A model generated the notes under the pieces. It had not been told where the DNA came from. It was given only the letters and a program-made list of their open reading frames with translations, and made no database searches. Both the position numbers and the translations under genes were made by a program. 64,000 nucleotides of DNA from Pyrrhosoma nymphula. Taxonomy: Eukaryota > Arthropoda > Insecta > Odonata > Coenagrionidae. The DNA lies in NCBI GenBank assembly GCA_963573305.1, contig OY754330.1, positions 2,790,001 to 2,854,000 on the forward strand, in the 5' to 3' direction. Every line of letters begins with the position of its first letter. Position 1 is the stretch's first letter. This document shows positions 57,545 to 64,000 of the stretch, piece by piece.

Positions 57545-57843
57545 GAAGCGTAGCCAGGGGGGAGCAGTGGGGGCGAATGCCCCCACATCGTTCCCTATGT
57601 TCTGGCTACCCTGTGTATGTGAATGTTTCCGCCCTAAAGTCCCAAATACGTGCGTGAATCAATTTCATAACTTAATTATCAACAATAAATTCTACAAGGT
57701 CTACAACTTTGGATAGCAAATTACGAGAAAAACAAGTATGTAACAGTTTGTTTAATAAACTGCTAAATATATGAGTCCGAGCCCCCTTAACCCCCCCCCC
57801 TCTCCCCGGTGTACCCTGGGCCCAAAACCTGGCTACGCCACTG
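57545..57843. mobile_element. hAT-like non-autonomous element
   Basis: Left GCGTAGCCAGGGGGG and right CCTGGCTACGCCACTG are inverted. ATATAT-type 8-bp flanks (ACATATAT and TATATATT) fit a hAT target duplication. It straddles the inner border of the left arm; only its first 60 bp are copied into the right arm. Confidence 0.55.
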
Positions 57844-58229
57844 TATATATTATTTTAAAATGTCATTGGATAGTTTTTCGAAAACCGAAGTCACCTTTCT
57901 CTGTTAACCCTTTCTCGGGTAATTTCAGCGAGGTATGCATTTCTGGGATGGGAAAGGATAAGAGAATTTAAAAAGGGAATTGTTAATCCTTGCTTCTTTC
58001 CTGTCTTTTACACTATTTATTCAATAGTCAGACCACCAGACTAGCTTCCAAAGTTAATATTTTGTCAGTGGATGTTATTAGTGAAATTATTATGATCTGC
58101 GGAATATGACACTGATAATATTTGCGCTGACATAATTCTACCAATTGTTTATTAGCTGCAACGGACTGTGATTCGTCATTGTCTCTGTATGCAGCCGCGA
58201 GGAAAGGGGTGAAAAAATAAACACATGAA

Positions 58230-58425
58230 ATTCTTTACATATTTTATGTTTTGTTTCGTCAACCCTCTGAATCCACCACTTCCTGTAACCGGCGATTCTC
58301 TGATGCGACTAAGTTTTCACATATTTTAGGCCGTCTTCGGAAGGAATCCAATAACTCCCGGACATGGGCTTCTAATGCCTTCACCGATTTTGTTTCAACC
58401 AATTTCCACTCCTGAACCAAAGTCC
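58230..58425 (-). pseudogene. Tc1-like transposase relic, C-terminal part
   Basis: The minus strand reads TLVQEWKLVETKSVKALEAH, then VRELLDSFRRR and a terminal stretch ending in a stop near 58,250. It continues directly from ENLWG at 60,178, across the hAT insertion. It is the C-terminus after the catalytic glutamate of a Tc1-type transposase. Confidence 0.75.
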
Positions 58426-60169
58426 CAGCGTTGTAGCTAGGGGCAGGCCAGGCGGGCGGCTGCCAGGGGCGCAAACCTCAAGGGGGCGCACTTTGCAGGC
58501 CCACAGCCTGCGGGCCGCTGGGGCACACGCTTAAAAAAATTAGTACATGATTTTACTTCACATAAAAAAAACTTACACTTGATTACAACAGGCCGTTTCT
58601 AATCGACTCCGGGGGGAAAAACACAGATTAGAAACGGCGTGGCGCCCCTCACTTAACTCACAAAATTTGTACCAGACCCTAAATATAAGGGGTAAAACAT
58701 GGCGGGTAAATATCATGGTGTTCAAGCGCGAATCTTGCAACTGAATGAACCTGCCAGATTTTAAACTAAGTAGTAGAGCTTACTAACTAAATTTAGTTGA
58801 AGTGCATACATCTTGTGTAACACTAGAAATGACTACGTTTTTTGGCACAGTACAAAATATTTTTAATTGTTTTTCCGGATCGATTGAACGTTGGCAAGCT
58901 TTATCAAATTTAAAACTTACTTTGAAGGGTCATTCTGATACGAGATGGTCTTCAAATTATAATTCAATTCACGCATTGCATACTCAACTACCGCATATAA
59001 TGAAAACATTACATACCATTGCAGAAGTAACTGATGAAAGGAGGACATATACAGCTGATCCTGTATCTTTAGCTAAAATTATTTTTAAAATGATAACATT
59101 TGTTTTTATTTGTATTTTGGTCGTATGGGAATATCCTCATAGAAGTATTGAGAACGTTAATATGGTTTTACAGGAAAAACTGTTTCCATTGAGGCAGCAT
59201 CAAAACACTTGCAGGGCATTGTGGATTTTTGAATTATTCCAGAAAAAGCCAAATAGATAGCTGTGTATTGATTCAGCAAATAATCTACCAAAAGAGCTGT
59301 CGATAGAGCCATAACTTTCTAAATAGAGTAAACGAAAGGTTAATACAATGTTCGATGAAAGGGCCAAGAATGCGGCTATAAAGAATCCTCTTCAAAAGTA
59401 TAAAATTCAGCTTTACTGTGCACTAGACCCACTTATTCAGTAAATGGGATGGAGATTTCATAGTTTAGCTGCCGTAGCTTCTGATTTTGGTCACCTAACA
59501 GGACTTTAGCTGCATGAAACCTCCACTGAAGAACTAAAGAAATCCGTAGCGGATCTCGCATTAAAATTCAATGACGATTTAAATGCCAACGAATTGTGTT
59601 TAGAAATTGAAAGGTACAAATACCAAACAAAATTGCCTGTTTGCATTTTTACCTGATTTAAAAAAAGCAGATTACATTGCACGTCTTAATTTCCATGAAG
59701 AATATGGCTTAGTGACAAGTTATCCCAATATTGGGATTGCACTTTGTCTAGCATTGACGTTACCTGTGACTTCTGCCAGCTCTGAAAAATCTTTCATCAA
59801 ATAAAAATTAATAAAAAAATATTTACGATCGGAGATTGTTCAAGATCGTTAGAGTAATCTCACTATACTATCAATTGAGTATGACATTGCAAAAAACCAT
59901 TAATATAGACCATATTATTGTCAAATTGGCCACAGAAAAAGCCAGAAAAGTAAACTTTTAAGAGATTTTATGTCTAAATGAATGAACTCTTATGTTATTA
60001 TTTCCCTTCCTACATAATCGTAAGAAGTAATCTATGCTTAAATGTATACGAAACTTAAATTACACTTTCAAAGTTATAGTGTTGTTTCTCTTCCTAGAAA
60101 ATAAGTCTTGGGGGGCGCAAAATTCAAATCTTGCCAGGGGCGATCATGACCCCTAGCCCTACGACGCTG
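58426..60169 (+). mobile_element. hAT element nested in the Tc1 relic
   Basis: The ends CAGCGTTGTAGCTAGGGG (58,426) and CCCCTAGCCCTACGACGCTG (60,169) are inverted repeats. CAAAGTCC and ATAAGTCC outside match at six of eight positions, consistent with an 8-bp hAT target duplication. The element is 1.74 kb, shorter than complete hATs. A subterminal hairpin GCCGTTTCTAATC / GATTAGAAACGGC lies at 58,592-58,638. Confidence 0.82.
58800..59960 (+). pseudogene. hAT transposase relic (ZMYM-like type)
   Basis: A frame from 58,802 reads FFGTVQNIFNCFSGSIERWQ, then LTLKGHSDTRWSSNYNSIHA, the central region of hAT transposases related to zinc-finger MYM-type proteins. After several stops and frameshifts, CLALTLPVTSASSEKSFIK and, farther on, KARKVNF represent the C-terminal dimerisation domain (usual form LPVxxASxERSFSKLKLIK). 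The N-terminal zinc finger and most catalytic residues are missing. It is non-functional. Confidence 0.78.
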
Positions 60170-60172
60170 ATA

Positions 60173-61040
60173 AGTCCCCACAGATTTTCGATGGGATTCA
60201 AATCTGGTGAACATGCCGGCCAAGGTAACACCACTAATTGTTTATTTCGAAAAAAAAGTCCTCCACAGTTCTGGCCGTATGTATAGGACAGTTGTCCTGT
60301 CCAAAATTCGATTCCCCGTCCGGAACAACCTCTTTTGAGAACGGTATCAGATTATCTTCTAATACGTTAACGTACTCCAGCGCGTTCATTCGAGTCGAAG
60401 TCCTCACTAATAGTACAGGACCAGAAGCGGTCATTTCCCCCCAAAAGATTCCATTAACACGCCCGGATGTTTTTGTCCTCCAACTATGGCTGGATTCGTA
60501 TCTATAAAGACAAAATTATTCGAAGATACATTAAGAAACATCATATTTTACATTTTAATTAGGTGTGTAAAATGTAATTCATTTCTTAAAAATGGCAGTT
60601 ATAAACTAAGCTATTGTCTTCTGCTGCGTTATATTAGTCTAATTGTAAATGAGATCGGATAATTTTCAACGTCAATGATTGACTTTAAATATCAATAATC
60701 AGTTTGACCTCTCTTCGTGGCAGTTTACCGACACACTTCTATGTGCTAAAATCTATGCATTTATCACTAATAACTAACTTTATTCGTCTAACACTTAAGC
60801 ACTTTGTGATTGAGGGAAATATCAACAGAAACAGAGGAAGGCGTTGATTAAAAGGTAATTCAGATTAAGGCCTGAATAAATTCAAGATGAAGCATATGCA
60901 AACGGAAAACTTATCGTGTATTTCGCGGACGCCATAAGTGTATTCGGCCGCTGCAATAACTCCTGAATGTTTTCTGGTCAGAAAATATGGTGAGGTCCCA
61001 GAAAGCTTGAGGCAAATTCATGTAAGCGTTAGCAAAATGC
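60173..61040 (-). pseudogene. Tc1-like transposase relic, catalytic part
   Basis: Minus strand, in order: AFWDLTIFSDQKTF (first catalytic D), SGRIHLWRPRNTR, a stop, then FWGEMTASGPV, FGQDNCPIHTARTVEDFF (second D) and LPWPACSPDLNPIENLWG (third acidic residue E). These are the DDE blocks of a Tc1-type transposase in correct order. Stops and frameshifts inactivate it, and the HTH region was not found. The protein is cut after ENLWG by the hAT element and resumes at 58,425. Confidence 0.82.
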
Positions 61041-61680
61041 AGCCTTGCAGAACATAGGGTCCGGGAGGGGGGGGGGATTCCCCCCCCACTGCTCCCCCCT
61101 GGCTACGCTTCTCAATATATGTCCAGAACACAATAATCGTCAGAAGTCTACGGTAAATAAATAACTTGATACTTTTTTCGGCCCGAACCGTTGATTTACT
61201 TTCGCTCGTATACCCACTTGCTGAGAAACCCTCTTTCGATAGCATCAATACTGTTTTTCACAGCATATTATTTCTTTGAGCCCTAGGAGTTTGAATAAGA
61301 GGCCTATCTAAGACATTTCGATGATACGTATCACTCGCGGATCACCAAAATATCATACCTAGAATGTGACTTGATATCCTGGTGGTAAAACGAGAGATTT
61401 GTTTCGAGCATAGGGATTTTACCTCTCGGGAGATTTTGCCATACTCAATGTTAGACCAAAAATATTCAGCTAGTGAGACGTGTAAGTATTTATTCACTGT
61501 GAATAGATTGGCTTAAGGAGAAATAAGGATTCAAGGATTCTAATTTAGTATTAAGTAGTCCTCCATCATTATTGAATGCCTGTAATATAATAAACAGTAC
61601 CGGGTCCGTTGATATAAAGAGGCTGTACTCGAGGTTCATTATCACAATCATATTGAAATTACTTGAGAGAAAAAAAGACA

Positions 61681-61757
61681 GACACTGAGCATCGAACCTG
61701 GGAATGTTTTAAATACGCCTTTCGATGCAGTCTTAACCACGCGGCTACCGCGCCGCT
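61681..61757 (-). repeat. tRNA-like module in right arm
   Basis: Inverse copy of the module at 56,901-56,975, identical or nearly so. It shows that the arms were copied after, or together with, this module. Confidence 0.55.
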
Positions 61758-62099
61758 TTTACAGAGTGGGTTACTCGTGAGCACAAATGTGAATTTCGAG
61801 AACGAAAATCACCCAAGTCGGAGGCCTCATCGTCGCGTCGCAACCGCATGAGCGCGAATAACCTTCGGTGCATTCCGATGGGGTTTTCCTCTCCCGTGTT
61901 TTACTCCGTCCCCGCCGATTCTTTCGTTCAGTAACTCATACTCCACCGTCGTCTCACGACAAGTGAAGCTAGCCCAGCAAAAGACGCAGTCTGCAGGTGG
62001 TGCCAATTTTCAAAACCTTTCCGGCCATGCCCCATTCTACGGTGTGTAGAATGGGGCAAAGTGGATGCACTCAGACTTATGGAAACCATAGTACTTAAA

Positions 62100-62571
62100 A
62101 TGATCGTCTTAAAACGTTCGGAAATCGGGACCAATCCCGCTCAGGCCATATTATTCTGGTATATATATATTTATTCTGGTTTTTATTATGACAATGCGAT
62201 CGGAATCCTTGAGACGGCGCTATTTCTCTCTTCCCTCCCGTTATGTTTTTGCAAGCCATAATATGAGCTTTGAGGCTTAAGTTTCGGATTTGTCGGAGAA
62301 AGGGCCTCCCATGTGCTTTTGCGAATACCCGTCCATTTTACAGTTTGACTAGTGTCGGTGCTCGTCTATACTCACGGTATAATTTTGATGAAATGCCAAG
62401 TTCTCTTTGCGGTTGGATCGTCCGGGAATATCCCCCCCGTAACCCATTTGAGGATGAGTTGCAGACTGTGCCGATCTGTAGACCTTCTTATTAGTCAACA
62501 AACTCGGTAGTTTTCGTTTCGCGTGCTCGCTCGTCTGTGGGACAGAGGAATGAATGACATTGTATAAGGAC
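62100..62571. other. No gene recognised
   Basis: Plain sequence with a 74-codon frame (62,270-62,494) of no recognisable identity. Confidence 0.45.
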
Positions 62572-63133
62572 GACGTTCGGTTTGTTTCACTCTTATAACT
62601 TAATTAAAGGGAATTCGACGAATAACTTGCTCTGGAAGCATTAATTATGCTTTCCTACTAAAGCTACCTGCATTTTTTCAAAATTATTTACTGCAGATTA
62701 CTTAAGATATTTGATCGAGAAGTGGATAAAAAATTACGTGGGTTCTTATGGGAACACAAGGTACGAGTAGCTTTATTCATCGAAAAGAACCTTTTTCTAG
62801 TTTAGATTAAGAAAAACAAAAATAATTTCAATCATCAATAGAATAATATATGAAAATCATTTGATACTCTTTTATTTTTATTATTTTTGTTTTTCTTAAT
62901 CTAAACTAGAAAAAGGTTCTTTTGGATGAATAAAGCTACTCGCACCTTGTGTTCCCATAAGAACCCACGTAATTTTTTATCCACTTCTCGATCAAATATC
63001 TTAAGTAATCTGCAGTAAATAATTTTGAATAAATTCAGGTAGCTTTAGTAGGAAAACATAATTAATGCTTCCAGAGCAAGTTTCGTCGAATTCCCTTTAA
63101 TTAAGTTATAAGAGTGAAATCAAACCGAACGTC
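62572..63133. mobile_element. 562-bp foldback element
   Basis: Two 254-bp arms (62,572-62,825 and 62,880-63,133) are near-perfect inverse copies around a 54-bp AT-rich centre. The ends are GACGTTCGGTTTG. No coding sequence is present. Such long hairpins are typical of foldback MITEs and are possible sources of small RNA. No clear target duplication was seen. Confidence 0.85.
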
Positions 63134-63265
63134 ATTAAGTTTTGAAAGGATTTTCCACCAATTAATTTCGCTGTATTACTAGTTTCGACACAGCGGCGTC
63201 ATCTTCATGTGCCGCTGCGTCGAAACTGGTAATACCGCGAAATTAATTGGTGGAATTAAACAAAG
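63134..63265. mobile_element. Hammerhead palindrome 10
   Basis: Arms 63,153-63,197 and 63,211-63,254 share CCACCAATTAATTTCG and GCCGCTG. Reading outward they carry GAAACTAGTA (left) and GAAACTGGTA (right), followed by ATTAATTGGTGGAATTAAAC and AAAGTTTT, the PLE 3' box. It directly follows the foldback element. Confidence 0.75.
63177..63208 (-). ncRNA. Hammerhead-like motif with altered first box
   Basis: AUGAAGA (63,202-63,208; C3 changed to A), extra U, helix II GACGC with GUGUC-like 3' side, GAA, helix III ACU/AGU, A17 at 63,177. The C3 change is expected to abolish cleavage. Confidence 0.45.
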
Positions 63266-64000
63266 TTTTCTTTTTCATTATTTATGATAAACTTCCACAA
63301 ATTTGAGCCTTAAACCAAATGAGATGACCAGTCAAGTTAATTCGTGAAGACACTCTTCTTATGAGAGCGGATTGACGCGTTAATCCCCGCTCACCCTTGG
63401 ATCCTCTTTTCTCCTCGTGCGTTTATAATGTGCTGGTGTGTATTTTAATTGCAATATTGACCTAAACATATGATAGGCTAAGAGTGGCATAATCGCGACA
63501 TCGGTAGCACAAGGGCCTCCCCGTAACTAAAAACAAAGAAAAAAAAATAAAAAAAAGAAAGAAATAAAAATTAAGTTGATTATTACAGATTTGCTTGCAA
63601 ATGTTAAAAGTGCAAAAGGATCTACGACCGATACCACTAAAGCCGTCGTTAGACCTTGCTAAAAGTTATCTAAGTGTTTGTTAATAGCAATATCTATAGT
63701 AATCAATAATATTGATGTTCTCTTTCATGAATGTATTCCTCAAACACACATTTCCCCTCTTTTTTTCTTACTGGCACAGCGCGAAGTGAGATTAGGGTGT
63801 AGAGACAATGAATCGTGCGTGACATGATTTGTGTGTGTGTGTAATGACATTTTTGTAATGACAAGTAACTTTTGCATCGGAGTCATGTAACTTTGGTGGT
63901 CATCTTTATTTCCAGTCGTGGCGAGAGTTGAACGCTCGTATTTTATCGACGTACAATTGTACATACCTTGGCTTCTCGTCACTTGACCTCGAACATGGCG
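63266..64000. other. No gene; A-rich tract and (GT)n
   Basis: An A-rich tract lies at 63,527-63,572 and (GT)6 at 63,831-63,842. No gene was recognised. Confidence 0.5.

Larger units (their letters stand above)
56561..62094. mobile_element. 5.5-kb composite element with 1-kb inverted arms
   Basis: The arms 56,561-57,604 and 61,048-62,094 are inverse copies at about 97% or better by eye. They begin GTACTATGGTTTCCATAAGT at each outer end, next to TTAA on both sides (56,556-56,559 and 62,095-62,098). Each arm contains a 12-bp hairpin (GCCCCATTCTAC), a tRNA-like module and the start of a hAT-like end (AGCGTAGCCAGGGGGG). The 3.4-kb centre holds transposase relics. A TTAA target suggests piggyBac- or Kolobok-type mobilisation, but no such transposase is present. 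Confidence 0.75.

Noticed and set aside
56561..62094. Polinton/Maverick identity for the long-armed element
   Set aside because: Long inverted arms fit, but there is no DNA polymerase, integrase or capsid-type gene, the element is short, and the flanks are TTAA rather than a 6-bp duplication.

Overview
The window reads as repeat-rich intergenic or intronic DNA from a metazoan, most likely an arthropod and probably an insect. Reasons: low GC overall with short GC-rich islands, no compact operon-like genes, spliceosomal-type donor sites, and several decayed transposon families typical of arthropods (Penelope-like elements, Tc1/mariner, hAT, non-LTR retrotransposons, tRNA-derived SINEs, TTAA-flanked MITEs). 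No complete protein-coding gene was recognised. Most open frames are short, lack splice context and match nothing I know.

The dominant theme is Penelope-like retroelements (PLEs) and their 3' ends. PLE-1 (about 13.31-14.60 kb) keeps reverse transcriptase, thumb and GIY-YIG endonuclease fragments, and its 5' part is inverted exactly as twin priming would leave it. PLE-2 (21,717-22,149) is a 5'-truncated insertion with a 12-bp target-site duplication, sitting between a GC-rich promoter-like region and a candidate first coding exon. Both end in a minimal hammerhead-ribozyme-like motif followed by a shared box (GTGGAA..., ACAAAGTTT). The same motif recurs at about 15 places. Most are near-perfect palindromes of roughly 130-360 bp in which two hammerhead-like motifs point outward (2.1-2.45, 7.5-8.0, 9.85-10.03, 16.5-16.7, 38.3-38.5, 40.8-41.06, 45.66-45.95, 48.4-48.6, 55.6-55.9 and 63.1-63.26 kb). 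Others stand alone (18.96 and 28.06 kb).

DNA-transposon material forms a second layer. Seven MITE-like elements share TTAAGG termini (1.1, 8.6, 10.5, 17.9, 36.35, 49.5 and 50.5 kb); four are copies of one family. A 5.5-kb composite element (56,561-62,094) has 1.04-kb inverted arms, each with a tRNA-like module and a small hairpin. Inside it lies a Tc1-like transposase relic split by a hAT element that has its own terminal repeats and target duplication. A 562-bp foldback element (62,572-63,133) abuts the last hammerhead palindrome. Further relics are a non-LTR reverse transcriptase (about 22.87-23.69 kb), a second Tc1-like fragment (25.5-25.74 kb) and an internally deleted mariner (31.26-32.07 kb).

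Possible host-gene signals are few: a promoter plus first exon with a consensus splice donor (12.6-13.05 kb), a TATA-containing GC-rich region leading into a signal-anchor exon (21.5-22.31 kb), an inverted partial copy of that exon (26.03-26.09 kb), and a CCAAT/CRE promoter-like cluster (54.43-54.51 kb). All coordinates and translations were read by eye; no alignment or folding software was run.
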